A DNA stretch of 64,000 bases, taken from Flagellimonas sp. MMG031. Lineage in GTDB: Bacteria; Bacteroidota; Bacteroidia; Flavobacteriales; Flavobacteriaceae. The stretch is from contig NZ_CP157804.1 in assembly GCF_040112705.1 (NCBI RefSeq), positions 2,846,001 to 2,910,000 of the forward strand. Reading direction: 5' to 3'. Positions 53,372 to 62,491 of the stretch are shown here, piece by piece. The stretch's first letter is position 1, and each line of letters starts with the position of its first letter. A program made the position numbers and the translations under genes. The notes beneath the pieces were generated by a model. It was not told the origin of the DNA. It worked only from the letters and a program-made list of their open reading frames with translations, and did no database searches.

Positions 53372-53914
53372 TTGATCGCTGAGGAAACTTTGGTCCAAGA
53401 GCTCCAGCAGGAAGCCAGCCGTGCAAAAGCCTTTGAGGTGTTGGTAAACACTTACAAAGAACGTTTGTATTGGCATATCCGAAGGATTGTACTCAATCAT
53501 GACGATACGGACGATGTGCTCCAGAACACTTTTATCAAGGTCTACCGGAATATCGACCAATTTAAGGGCGACAGCAAGCTCTATTCGTGGATGTACCGCA
53601 TTGCGACCAACGAATCCTTGACATTTTTGAAGCAACGGTCAAAGAAAATGGGAGTCAGCGACCAAGAATTGAAGGACAGAATGGTGGAAAACCTGCAGGC
53701 AGATGTGTATTTTGAAGGTGATGAGATACAGCTGAAACTGCAAAAAGCGCTTTCCACCCTACCCGATAAGCAAAAATTGGTGTTTACCATGAAGTATTTT
53801 CAGGAAATGAAGTATACCGATATTTCGGAAGCCTTGGAGACCTCGGTGGGCGCATTGAAGACCTCCTACCATTTGGCGGTTAAAAAAATAGAAACGTATC
53901 TTAAAGAAAATTAA
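53372..53914 (+). CDS. ECF RNA polymerase sigma factor
   Basis: A 180-residue sigma factor. Region 2 has KAFEVLVNTYKERLYWHIRR and HDDTDDVLQNTFIKVYRNID near 42-61, and region 4 has LSTLPDKQKLVFTMKYFQEM then DISEALETSVGALKTSYHLA (helix-turn-helix). The chosen start is a TTG at 53372; no in-frame ATG precedes it in the expected range. It heads a three-gene module with an anti-sigma-like protein and a Spy-like protein. The signal it answers is unknown, perhaps envelope stress. Confidence 0.92.
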   Translation: MIAEETLVQELQQEASRAKAFEVLVNTYKERLYWHIRRIVLNHDDTDDVLQNTFIKVYRNIDQFKGDSKLYSWMYRIATNESLTFLKQRSKKMGVSDQELKDRMVENLQADVYFEGDEIQLKLQKALSTLPDKQKLVFTMKYFQEMKYTDISEALETSVGALKTSYHLAVKKIETYLKEN

Positions 53915-53946
53915 ACCTTTGGCACATTCAGCAGTCAAAACAACAT

Positions 53947-54475
53947 ATGAAAAAGGACAAAAAAAATAATTTTCAAACTCCCGAGGGCTACTTCGAAAGC
54001 TTCAACGACCGTTTGATGGATAGAATCCACGAGGAAGAAGTGAAAGAAGCGGAAAGCCGTATTCCCAAAACCGATGGTTTTGTGGTTCCCGATGGCTATT
54101 TGGATGGGCTTACCCCCTACTATTTTGTCCAAGTCCGTTGAGAAGGAGCCAAAGGTCATTTCATTCAAGCCCAATCGTAATTTTTATTACGGAGCCGCAG
54201 CCGTTGCTGCCTTATTGGTGCTGTTGTTTGGCATCAACTGGAATCCGAATACCGAGCCCATCAGTTTCGATGATCTGGCCAATGCAGAAATAGAAGCCTA
54301 TTTTGAGCAGACCGACCTCGACATGAGTTCCTATGAAATTGCCGAAGTGGTTTCCGTAACGGATATTCAACTCAACGATGTGTTGAGCGATGATCTGGAA
54401 GATGACATCCTTATGGATTATTTGGATGAAAATGTGGATGATATTGAAGAATTAAACTTAGAAGCGACCCCATGA
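53947..54475 (+). pseudogene. Anti-sigma-factor-like membrane protein, frameshifted
   Basis: The first frame (53947-54141) encodes KNNFQTPEGYFESFNDRLMD, typical of cytoplasmic anti-sigma N-termini in Bacteroidota. The protein continues in the next frame, from LTPTILSKSVEKEPKVISFK to one membrane helix NFYYGAAAVAALLVLLFGI and an acidic periplasmic tail, stopping at 54475. The frames join at the C5 run 54113-54117; with four C the protein is continuous (about 175 residues). So it is either a sequencing error, a slippage site, or a real mutation that would free the sigma factor. Its stop overlaps the next ATG by 4 bp. Confidence 0.75.
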
Positions 54476-54915
54476 TGACAAAACGAACACTCATAAGCTG
54501 CACCCTATTGCTTTTCTCTTTTCTAATGCATGCCCAAGGACCTGTGCGAGACCGCATCAAAACCCTAAAAGTGGCCTTTATTACGGAACGGGTGGGGTTG
54601 ACCAGCGAAGAAGCCCAACAATTTTGGCCCATTTACAACGAACACGAGGATAACCTGGAAGAAATCCGTCGCAAAGAACGTGCGGAATTAGAGGTCAATA
54701 TTGCTAGGGCACAAGACCTTTCCAACACTGATTCTGAACGATTGTTGGACAGATTGCTCGAACTACAATCTGAAAAACAAAAGGTAGATCGGGAATTTTT
54801 ATCCAGATTGCGAACCGTGATTCCCGCCAAAAAGGTTCTCCTATTGGTCAAGGCCGAAGAAGACTTTAAGCGGCAGATGATTCAAGAATTCCGAAAGCGG
54901 CGTGGTGGCGGATAA
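54472..54915 (+). CDS. Spy/CpxP-like periplasmic protein of the sigma module
   Basis: A 147-residue exported protein with a signal peptide ending LMHAQG (about 1-22). The helical body has RIKTLKVAFITERVGLTSEE then AQQFWPIYNEHEDNLEEIRR, and a long coiled segment LLDRLLELQSEKQKVDREFL ending RKRRGGG. The pattern, a four-helix protein with an EEAQQFWPIYNE motif, recurs beside ECF sigma factors in Flavobacteria and resembles the Spy/CpxP/ZraP group that senses envelope stress or metals. It overlaps the anti-sigma-like gene by 4 bp. Confidence 0.82.
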   Translation: MMTKRTLISCTLLLFSFLMHAQGPVRDRIKTLKVAFITERVGLTSEEAQQFWPIYNEHEDNLEEIRRKERAELEVNIARAQDLSNTDSERLLDRLLELQSEKQKVDREFLSRLRTVIPAKKVLLLVKAEEDFKRQMIQEFRKRRGGG

Positions 54916-55010
54916 GTCGTTCAAAACCAAAAAATTATAAATAGTACATTGAAACCTTTTTTATTAAACCTTGGCAATAACCCATAGTCTAACTATTAAA
55001 ATCATTTGTT

Positions 55011-55347
55011 ATGAAAATAATAAAGGTAATTTGGGTTACGGTTGCCTTTTTGGGAATCATGCTTGGGACCTATGCATGGACAAGAACGGTAGTAAGGGTC
55101 TATCCAAAACATGGCACCGTTGTAAAAACAAGTTCCAATCCAAGAGTGATTTTTCACTAAAAAAACAAATTACTACTACGCCGATGGCGTGTGGTATATG
55201 CTGAGAGGAAAAGATTGTGTATTAGTCAGAGCCTTGCCCAAAGTCAGCAAAGTAACTTACTGAAATGGGAGAAGATTATACCATATCTGGGAGTATGGCA
55301 CAAAAGAGGTATACACCACAACGTGGCTGCAAACTTTTAGTTTTTGA
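55011..55347 (+). pseudogene. Degraded DUF6515-like secreted protein gene
   Basis: The first frame, from ATG 55011, gives MKIIKVIWVTVAFLGIMLGT, then RVYPKHGTVVKTSSNPRVIF, and stops at 55160. The next frame, entered at the CACTAAAAAAA stretch, reads KKTNYYYADGVWYMLRGKDC then VLVRALPKVSKVTY and a TGA at 55261, and beyond it NGRRLYHIWEYGTKEVYTTT to a stop at 55347. PKHGTVV and YYYADGVWY are the signature of DUF6515-type proteins (from memory). A frameshift plus an in-frame stop indicate decay. It follows the sigma module by about 95 bp. Confidence 0.6.
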
Positions 55348-55375
55348 TTGATTTGTTATTAGTTGATTAATAATA

Positions 55376-55400
55376 GGAGCGACGATATCGTCGCTTTTTA
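55376..55400 (+). terminator. Intrinsic terminator
   Basis: The palindrome AGCGACGATATCGTCGCT (55378-55395) followed by T5. It ends the sigma-module region. The 55401-55533 stretch that follows shows no clear promoter. Confidence 0.8.
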
Positions 55401-55533
55401 TTCTGCTTAAAGTGAATTTCATCGAATTTTGCACGCAAGACATCTTTCGTCTTAGAGAACATGAGATTTGTCATAACTCAATTTGTCCAATCTTATGTAA
55501 TTTTACAACACAATAGCAGAAATCTCAATAAAT

Positions 55534-56616
55534 ATGCTTGCGATTGAAAACAGGAACGTATGGAGTGAGATTATTGATCAATGTTACCAATCCGATTTCT
55601 ACCATACTTATGATTACCATATAATATCTAAGAAAGAAGGAGACAAACCTGTTTTGCTTAAATATTCACATGGCAACACCCATATCCTATTGCCATTATT
55701 GATCAGAAACATTGAAGGCACGGACCTTAAAGATGCTACATCCGTTTATGGATATGTAGGACCCTTGGGGAAAAACATTGGTACGGATTTCGACAACGAA
55801 GAATTCAGAAGACAATTGGATAATTATTTGAGGGAAAATAAAATAATATCCGTTTTTTCCAGACTGCACCCCTATATTGCAAACCAACATCAAATCTTAA
55901 AAAACATTGGAAAAATTGTTTCTCATGGCAAGGTTGTGAATATTGATCTTACAAAAAGTGAAGAAGAACAAAAGAAAGATTACAAACGAAGGTTAAGAAC
56001 ATACATCAATAAAGAGATTAAGGAATACGAAATTATCGATGGTGCTTGCGAAAAATACCTTGACTCTTTTATAAAAACCTACTGCGAAAATATGAAGCGG
56101 GTGAATGCCAAGCCTAGTTACTTTTTTGGCAAAAACTATTTCTACGAACTTTTGGCAAGCGGACAAATCAATGCGGAACTCATGGCCGCAATACACAAAG
56201 ATTCAGGTGAATTTGCAGGTGGCGCTATATTTACAAAAAAGGGAGCAACAATGCAGTATCACCTATCCGGGGTCAGAGCTAAGTTTTTTCACCTCAATCC
56301 GATAAAACTTCTGATAGACCACGCCAAAACAATAGGTTCCCAAGAAGGGTTTACCAATCTTAACCTGGGAGGTGGATTGGGCGGACAGGAAAAAGATTCC
56401 CTTTTCTATTTCAAATCAGGGTTTTCCAAAGATTATCGTGAGTTCAACTCATGGCAATACATTGTGGACGAACCAAAATACAATCAATTATTAAGGGAAA
56501 AGGAAGGATTGGAAGAGCCAATCGATAGAAGTTCCTGTTTCTTTCCACTATATCGCCAAAATATGGATTCTGATGATATCGAAATCTCCGAAATAAATTG
56601 TCTGTCCAATGATTGA
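55534..56616 (+). CDS. FemAB-like / GNAT-fold acyltransferase
   Basis: A 360-residue protein of the FemAB / Acetyltransf_6 class. The N-terminal domain has YHTYDYHIISKKEGDKPVLL and LLPLLIRNIEGTDLKDATSV near 50-70, and YGYVGPLGKNIG. The C-terminal domain has KKDYKRRLRTYINKEIKEYE near 150-170 (the usual RR-N pattern), AGGAIFTKKGATMQYHLSGV near 230 and LNLGGGLGGQEKDSLFYFKS near 274. Such enzymes add amino acids or acyl groups to lipid-linked or peptidoglycan substrates. It is first in a five-gene AT-richer block and overlaps the next gene by 8 bp. Confidence 0.8.
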   Translation: MLAIENRNVWSEIIDQCYQSDFYHTYDYHIISKKEGDKPVLLKYSHGNTHILLPLLIRNIEGTDLKDATSVYGYVGPLGKNIGTDFDNEEFRRQLDNYLRENKIISVFSRLHPYIANQHQILKNIGKIVSHGKVVNIDLTKSEEEQKKDYKRRLRTYINKEIKEYEIIDGACEKYLDSFIKTYCENMKRVNAKPSYFFGKNYFYELLASGQINAELMAAIHKDSGEFAGGAIFTKKGATMQYHLSGVRAKFFHLNPIKLLIDHAKTIGSQEGFTNLNLGGGLGGQEKDSLFYFKSGFSKDYREFNSWQYIVDEPKYNQLLREKEGLEEPIDRSSCFFPLYRQNMDSDDIEISEINCLSND

Positions 56617-57844
56617 TAACCCTTATGCTACGAAGGTTTTTATAAATACATGGTTCAAACATTTTGATAAAGCAGGCTCTAGGATCAAGATAAAGGACAT
56701 TGAGGGAACCGAGTTCTACCAAAGCGGTTCCGGCCTTTATATCAATTCAGGGGAAACCCATACCAAAGGAATTTACTATTCCATGACGAACGAATTCCAA
56801 ATCAAAAACAAAACCCTGTTGATCCATGATGTACCCTCTTACTTTAATTGCCCTAAACATATACCAAAAAAATCACTCAGACTTAAAAAAATAAGGCAAT
56901 ATCCTGGCTTCTTAATTGAATTGGAAGGCTTTGACAGCCTGGGAGACTTTATGCTCAAAAAGTTTAAAAAATCAAGTAGGTACAAACTAAATAAATACAA
57001 AAAGAGGCTTACACAGTGTTTTGACATTCAGTATAAAATGTTCACAGGCGAAATCGCTGAAAAGGATTACCATACTATTTTTAAGCAGTTTAGAACACTT
57101 CTAGAAAAGAGATTTGAGGACAAAGGGGAACACAACAACAACTTGGATAAGCAAGAATGGGAATTTTATAAGAAAGTTGTCCTCCCCATGATCAAAGAAA
57201 GTAAAGCAGGGCTTTTTGTTATTCAAGATCATGGGATGCCCATTGCCATTACACTGGTCTATTTTTCTAAAGACATAATTTTCGACGCTATCACTGTTTT
57301 TGATATTGATTATTCCAAATTTCATTTGGGATCCGTCAATATCATGTTTTTGATTGAATGGGGCATAGCCAAAAATTACAAAATCTTGGATTTTTCAAAA
57401 GGGTACTTCGATTATAAAGTAAGGTGGTCCACCAAAAAATATGATTTTGAATATCATATACTCTACAATCCCAAATCAACCATCTCTCGAACAAAAGCCT
57501 TCTTTTTAACCACTTTTTTCAAGACCAAACAATATCTAAGGGATAAAGGAATCAATAGGGTACTCAATAAAGTCCGCTTTGCGTTAAAAAATAGCGGGGA
57601 TCATAAGCCACAAAAGGATGGAAAAATACCAAGCAATCCAATATTTGAGGATTATGATGTTATGGACGCTGTGGACATAGTTGAAATTGATCGTTATGAT
57701 CCAAAAATCAAAAAGGTGCTTTTTGATTTTCTATATCTCTATGGTGAAAATTCGCAAGATGTAAACATATTTAAACTGGAAGAAAAGGAGAATCAATTTT
57801 TATTGAAAGGAAAAAAAACCTCTAAGATTATAAGTTTAACTTAA
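56609..57844 (+). CDS. GNAT-like acetyltransferase (CelD/BcsL type)
   Basis: A 411-residue protein. Residues 100-330 form the Acetyltransf_6 domain: YPGFLIELEGFDSLGDFMLK, KKSSRYKLNKYKKRL-type basic stretch near 125, FVIQDHGMPIAITLVYFSKD near 200, and FHLGSVNIMFLIEWGIAKNY near 235, then ILDFSKGYFDYKVRWSTKKY. A C-terminal extension (about 330-411) is unique. It is paralogous to the minus-strand gene at 60272 (same YxxQLG/FHLG...LxEW...LDFxxG...KxKWSxxxYxFxY order). Probably it acylates a sugar or lipid amine. Confidence 0.8.
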   Translation: MIDNPYATKVFINTWFKHFDKAGSRIKIKDIEGTEFYQSGSGLYINSGETHTKGIYYSMTNEFQIKNKTLLIHDVPSYFNCPKHIPKKSLRLKKIRQYPGFLIELEGFDSLGDFMLKKFKKSSRYKLNKYKKRLTQCFDIQYKMFTGEIAEKDYHTIFKQFRTLLEKRFEDKGEHNNNLDKQEWEFYKKVVLPMIKESKAGLFVIQDHGMPIAITLVYFSKDIIFDAITVFDIDYSKFHLGSVNIMFLIEWGIAKNYKILDFSKGYFDYKVRWSTKKYDFEYHILYNPKSTISRTKAFFLTTFFKTKQYLRDKGINRVLNKVRFALKNSGDHKPQKDGKIPSNPIFEDYDVMDAVDIVEIDRYDPKIKKVLFDFLYLYGENSQDVNIFKLEEKENQFLLKGKKTSKIISLT

Positions 57845-57874
57845 TTTTCAAGTTATAAAAACTAGACAGGAATT

Positions 57875-59332
57875 ATGCTTTTTAACTCGGTCGAATATCT
57901 GATTTTTTTACCTCTGGTATTTATTATTTACTGGATGGTTGCAAAGTTCAACAACTTGAAGGTTCAGAATGGATTGATCTTAACAGCCAGTTATATTTTT
58001 TATGGTCTTTGGGATTGGCGTTTCCTATTTTTGATACTAGCCAGTACAATAGTCGATTATTTTGTTGGCCTTGCCATACATAAAAAACAAACTCAAGGTG
58101 ATAAGGGAAAATTATTACTTTGGCTGAGTATTTTGTTCAACGTTTCCCTTCTGGGTTTTTTTAAATATTATAACTTCTTTGTGGATGCCTTTGTGGATAT
58201 GGTACTCCTTTTTGGCTACCCGATACAAAGCACCTGGACTTTGAACATTATACTTCCGGTAGGTATTTCCTTTTATACCTTCCAAACCATGTCCTATTCG
58301 TTGGATATTTACTTTAAACGAATAAAACCGACCCATAATTTTCTCGATTTTGCAACCTTTGTCGCTTTTTTCCCCCAATTGGTCGCCGGCCCGATTGAAA
58401 GGGCGTCCAATTTGCTCGGACAAATTACGAATAAACGTTCCTTTAAATACGAACAGGCCGTGGAAGGACTCAAATTAATACTTTGGGGCCTCTTTAAAAA
58501 AATGGTCATAGCCGATGGTATCGCACCAATGGTGGATGATATTTTTGCCAACTACGATACAATGCCCACCTCTACCCTGGTGCTAGGGGTCTCGTTATTT
58601 AGTTTTCAAGTGTATGGGGATTTCTCGGGTTATTCCGATATCGCCATTGGTACGGCGAAACTTTTTGGAATCGAGCTGATGTCCAACTTTAAGTTCCCCA
58701 ATTTTTCTAGAAATGTGGCAGAATATTGGCAGCGTTGGCATATTTCACTTTCCACTTGGTTCCGACATTATCTGTACATACCTCTGGGCGGGTCAAGGGT
58801 AAGTAGACTAAAATCCATCCGCAATATTTGCATTATTTTCTTGGTTAGCGGATTTTGGCATGGTGCCAATTGGACCTTTATATTTTGGGGAGGTTTCCAT
58901 GCCCTGGCCTATATTCCTGTGTTTCTGATGGGAAGAAATACCATTTATAAAAATAATGTTGTTGCCGAAAACACTCTATTCCCGACCTTTAAAGAAATAG
59001 GACAACTATTTACAACCTTCGTGATTGTAACGTTTTCACGTATTTTCTTTAGATCGGAATCGTTGACAGACTCTTTTGTGTTCATTAAAAGACTCTTCAC
59101 GGAGTTTCATTGGGAACCTTACCACCACCCTATGGGATATAGAATGATAGATTATTTTGTTCTACTTGCCATTTTCGTTCTTTACGAATTCAGGATGAGA
59201 AGGGACGAGAGAAATCCATTCAAATTTAAATCGCCCATTGTTAGGTTTATTGCATATACCCTGGTAATATTCTGTATTTTATTATTTTATGACGACGGGG
59301 TCGATCGTTCATTTATTTATTTCCAGTTCTGA
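57875..59332 (+). CDS. MBOAT family O-acyltransferase (AlgI-like)
   Basis: A 485-residue polytopic protein with about ten helices. It opens MLFNSVEYLIFLPLVFIIYW and has PVGISFYTFQTMSYSLDIYF near 130, FFPQLVAGPIERASNLLGQI near 168, FSGYSDIAIGTAKLFGIELM near 250, WHISLSTWFRHYLYIPLGGS near 290, and the catalytic His in FWHGANWTFIFWGGFH near 325. This is the AlgI/PatA type that passes acyl groups, usually acetyl, across the membrane to surface polysaccharides. It needs a partner that transfers the acyl group outside; the SGNH gene 1 bp downstream is the candidate. Confidence 0.92.
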   Translation: MLFNSVEYLIFLPLVFIIYWMVAKFNNLKVQNGLILTASYIFYGLWDWRFLFLILASTIVDYFVGLAIHKKQTQGDKGKLLLWLSILFNVSLLGFFKYYNFFVDAFVDMVLLFGYPIQSTWTLNIILPVGISFYTFQTMSYSLDIYFKRIKPTHNFLDFATFVAFFPQLVAGPIERASNLLGQITNKRSFKYEQAVEGLKLILWGLFKKMVIADGIAPMVDDIFANYDTMPTSTLVLGVSLFSFQVYGDFSGYSDIAIGTAKLFGIELMSNFKFPNFSRNVAEYWQRWHISLSTWFRHYLYIPLGGSRVSRLKSIRNICIIFLVSGFWHGANWTFIFWGGFHALAYIPVFLMGRNTIYKNNVVAENTLFPTFKEIGQLFTTFVIVTFSRIFFRSESLTDSFVFIKRLFTEFHWEPYHHPMGYRMIDYFVLLAIFVLYEFRMRRDERNPFKFKSPIVRFIAYTLVIFCILLFYDDGVDRSFIYFQF

Positions 59333-59333
59333 T

Positions 59334-60260
59334 ATGATTAAATTATTTCTAAAAACATGGCTATACCTTATCCTGATTGTTCTTTCATTAGAGCTGTTGG
59401 TCAGGGTCTTTCACTTGTATCCAGAAGATTCACCAAGGTTTATTGACGAAATGGGTGTCGAGAAAAGAATTCCAAATTATAATGGTTTTAGTGTGACGGG
59501 AAACAGAAGGCAAAACTTTTCGGAATACCATATCAACAACCAAGGTTTCAACTCTTACCGAGAGTTTACACCTAGTTATTCAAAAAAAGAATTGGCCATA
59601 ATCGGAGATTCTTACATACAAGGTTTTCACCAAAATTATTACAACTCCATCGGTAAAAAAATCGAAAATAGAACCAAAGACCTTGAAGTTTATGAATATG
59701 GGTATGCCGGTTGGGATCTAGCCGACCAGCTACATTTGTTACAGGCCTACGCTGAAGACTTTGATAAAATAGACCTTATTGTAATCTATATGAAATACCC
59801 TATGGACTTGGGAAGGGCTACCTACGAACCCAACACGGGCCGGATAAAACAGTTGAATTCTATCCCATTTAAAATAAGGGATAACATAAAATTGCTCTAT
59901 TATGCTTCTCAAATCGGGTTTTTGGACCCTGTAAAAAACCTAATGACAGAAAAACAAGATGCCAAAAAAGCATCAAACACTGAGCAAGAAACCGTGTTGG
60001 ATAGTCTTTATATTGGCAATTTTGACAAATTATTGAAAGTATACCCCATTAACCCAACAAAAACAAGCATCTTATTGGACAAAAGAAATACTTCTCCAAA
60101 ATTTTTAGAACACTGCACGGAAAAAGGTATTGATATAATTGATTTTGGGAGTGAATTTGAGCAGTCAAAGAGACCAACTACCTTGATTTACGATATGCAT
60201 TGGAATAACAATGGCAGAAGTTTGGTCGCCAAAAGTATCATAGAGCACTTAGGACTGTAA
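59334..60260 (+). CDS. Membrane-anchored SGNH/GDSL-like protein (AlgJ/AlgX-like role)
   Basis: The start is set at MIKLFLKTWLYLILIV (59334), 1 bp after the MBOAT stop; the frame is open to 59289. The 308-residue product has an N-terminal membrane helix (about 5-22), then an SGNH hydrolase-like domain: LAIIGDSYIQGFHQNY near 87-102, with the block I Ser, GYAGWDLADQL (block II Gly), and a closing YDMHWNNNGRSLVAKSI near 285, which supplies the DxxH pair. Paired with an MBOAT protein, it should take the acyl group to the acceptor glycan, as AlgJ/AlgX and PatB do; the acceptor here is unknown. Confidence 0.82.
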   Translation: MIKLFLKTWLYLILIVLSLELLVRVFHLYPEDSPRFIDEMGVEKRIPNYNGFSVTGNRRQNFSEYHINNQGFNSYREFTPSYSKKELAIIGDSYIQGFHQNYYNSIGKKIENRTKDLEVYEYGYAGWDLADQLHLLQAYAEDFDKIDLIVIYMKYPMDLGRATYEPNTGRIKQLNSIPFKIRDNIKLLYYASQIGFLDPVKNLMTEKQDAKKASNTEQETVLDSLYIGNFDKLLKVYPINPTKTSILLDKRNTSPKFLEHCTEKGIDIIDFGSEFEQSKRPTTLIYDMHWNNNGRSLVAKSIIEHLGL

Positions 60261-60271
60261 ATGTTCAATGG

Positions 60272-61300
60272 TTAGCTCACCTCCATGTTTTTCCAATTAT
60301 GATTCTTTAGTTTTTTGGCCATTCTCTTATATAAAAATTTATCCATTTTGAACCATTTGCCTAGAATGCCCTTATCCCGTAACCATTGTTTAAACCGAAG
60401 TTTAAATTCTAGATAATTGAGTCTCACCAAGGAGGAGATTGAATTTTTCTTGTAGAACACATCATAATGGAAATTGTAGATGTGATTTGACCATTTGGCC
60501 TTGAACACAGTTTCACCCATTAAGGTATCGAAAAACCTAAATTTATTGGCAATCAACCATTCAAGCAATATAACCATTCTAATGTCACCGAGTTGATATC
60601 TGTGATAATTTGAATCATAGCCATGAATGTAGCCGAAGCATATGTCTTCCAAACAAAATTCCAAAGAAATTGAGATAGGTTCATCATTTGCATAAATAAC
60701 GGAAAGCAAAGCTTCATTTTTCAACAGCATCGGATAAATCATCTCAAAATAATGTTTCCAATCCAACAAATATCTGTTGTAGGTTTTCTTCTCATCAAAC
60801 CTATTTTTCAACATGTGATAAAACCTATCGAACAAAAAGTCGTAGTGCTCCTTATCAATTTCTCCGCTATAAAATTTATAAACAACATTAAACCTACTTT
60901 CAAGCTGCCTTTTTCTGGTTCTGATATTTTTAATGGTTGATTTTCCCAAGTTTTCTTTTAAATAATCGGCAACATCAGTATACCCATCCAGATTGCACGC
61001 GAAACCTTTATATTGTCGTATTGGTTTCACTTTAAAATCCGAAAGTGAATCAACAGTTTCGGCCGTTAAGTATTCAGGAATATCCTTCTCAACGAAAAAA
61101 GCTCTCCTTCCAATGGATAATGGTTGAATTGGAGTTGTATCATATACTTTCCCCGTTATCTTGTTAGAGATGGGATTGGCATAAAATGGAGATAGGACTC
61201 TCCTTAAGAAAAGATTAAAAACAAACCCTGATTCGAGAATCATTAATCCTTTTTTTCTATTTAAAAATATGATGTACTTAGGGATATAAAGCATCCCCAT
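60272..61300 (-). CDS. GNAT-like acetyltransferase, paralog of the 56609 gene
   Basis: A 342-residue protein if started at 61300; MILESGFVFNLFL at 61243 (323 residues), after AAAAAAAGGATTA, is the alternative. The Acetyltransf_6 domain has IRQYKGFACNLDGYTDVADY near 93, IRTRKRQLESRFNVVYKFYS near 122, LSVIYANDEPISISLEFCLE near 195, YHRYQLGDIRMVILLEWLIA near 230 and FFDTLMGETVFKAKWSNHIY near 250. It is encoded on the opposite strand, its stop 11 bp from the SGNH gene's, so the block is convergent. Having two paralogs suggests two acylation substrates. Confidence 0.8.
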   Translation of the reverse strand: MGMLYIPKYIIFLNRKKGLMILESGFVFNLFLRRVLSPFYANPISNKITGKVYDTTPIQPLSIGRRAFFVEKDIPEYLTAETVDSLSDFKVKPIRQYKGFACNLDGYTDVADYLKENLGKSTIKNIRTRKRQLESRFNVVYKFYSGEIDKEHYDFLFDRFYHMLKNRFDEKKTYNRYLLDWKHYFEMIYPMLLKNEALLSVIYANDEPISISLEFCLEDICFGYIHGYDSNYHRYQLGDIRMVILLEWLIANKFRFFDTLMGETVFKAKWSNHIYNFHYDVFYKKNSISSLVRLNYLEFKLRFKQWLRDKGILGKWFKMDKFLYKRMAKKLKNHNWKNMEVS

Positions 61301-61403
61301 TAAATCTAGGGTTTTCTATAAAAATAAACAGGAAAAAAAGTTGAAGGTCCATACATTTCGATGTATTATACCAGTTCGCAGATTTCTAATGCAATAAACT
61401 CAA

Positions 61404-62435
61404 TTATTGGAAACGTAGGTGAGCTATTCTCTTACTTCCTGCGGCATAAGCCGTGGAATCGTTAAGAAAGCGTAGCGTAAAAAAGGGCTCTTCGCTTAGT
61501 TCCCGCCACGTTTCACCCCCATTAAATGAATATGAAATTCCCGTAAACCCAATGGCCACAAGTTCCTGACCTTCGGAATTGGGCACAAACTGTACACAAC
61601 TCTTGTAGCCCGGTTCTTCACCATCAGCAATCAACTGCCATATTTGCCCGCCATCCGTGGTTTTTATTTTGTTGGCGACATTGGATTCAGGTTGGGTGTA
61701 ATCGCCTCCAATGGCAAATCCAACTTGTTCATCAAAAAAGTCCATGGAATAGATCCCTTGGGTCGGTTCAGCAGAAATAATGGGAGTTTGTTGGATGGAC
61801 CAAGTTGCACCTTTATCACCGGAGAAATACACGCGGCCGGCTGTGGTGCCTATCCAAACCTTATCCCCTTTCGTGACAATATTGCTGTTGCTGGCCGCGA
61901 AGGCCCCTTCCCCCTCAATACCCTGTGGAAGCTCTGAACAGCTTAATTTATCCCATGTTTTGCCTCCATCCCTAGTGATGATGATGGAAAGACAACCATC
62001 TACCGTATCACCCACGGCAATGCCTTCCAAATCGTTCCAAAAAGCCATGCTATCATAAAATACCCCCTCGCCCTTTTCGGTGTACACCAATTCCATTTTG
62101 CCCTGTTCCCCTGTTTTGTACAACAACGCCGGACTTTCCACAGAAAGCATAAAAAAATCTTCCGACGTACCGCCCACAGCCCTAAAACTTGGGGTGATGG
62201 AATCGTAATACTGCGTATTGGTTCGCACTTTATTGGAATTTACATCCACCGTTCCATATACCCCATTGCTACCAGCAAACGCCAAGGTTCTACCATCCAG
62301 AAACGTAATGGCCCGGATACTCACCGAATCCTCAAAAACAGGAGTTACCGTTACCGATTGAAACGGTTGCTCCTTGCGTTCTTCTGCGCAAGAAATAACA
62401 AGTAAGGCAACAAAAAAGGAAAGAATGGCTCTCAT
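61404..62435 (-). CDS. BNR/YCF48-like beta-propeller lipoprotein
   Basis: The start is set at MRAILSFFVALLVISCAEER (62435), giving a lipobox VISC (Cys near 16); the frame is open to 62480. The 343-residue product has sialidase-like BNR repeats, each with a SxDGGxTW Asp box: ITRDGGKTWDKLSC near 153, YFSGDKGATWSIQQ near 213, KTTDGGQIWQLIA near 264, and YSFNGGETWREL near 308. The same layout is found in the YCF48/HCF136-like group. It is probably a surface-anchored propeller that binds ligands; no enzymatic residues were found. Confidence 0.85.
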   Translation of the reverse strand: MRAILSFFVALLVISCAEERKEQPFQSVTVTPVFEDSVSIRAITFLDGRTLAFAGSNGVYGTVDVNSNKVRTNTQYYDSITPSFRAVGGTSEDFFMLSVESPALLYKTGEQGKMELVYTEKGEGVFYDSMAFWNDLEGIAVGDTVDGCLSIIITRDGGKTWDKLSCSELPQGIEGEGAFAASNSNIVTKGDKVWIGTTAGRVYFSGDKGATWSIQQTPIISAEPTQGIYSMDFFDEQVGFAIGGDYTQPESNVANKIKTTDGGQIWQLIADGEEPGYKSCVQFVPNSEGQELVAIGFTGISYSFNGGETWRELSEEPFFTLRFLNDSTAYAAGSKRIAHLRFQ

Positions 62436-62491
62436 GGTATTTATTTTCCTCAAAAGTACGCAGAAATCATACCTTTGCAACCTTATTTAAG

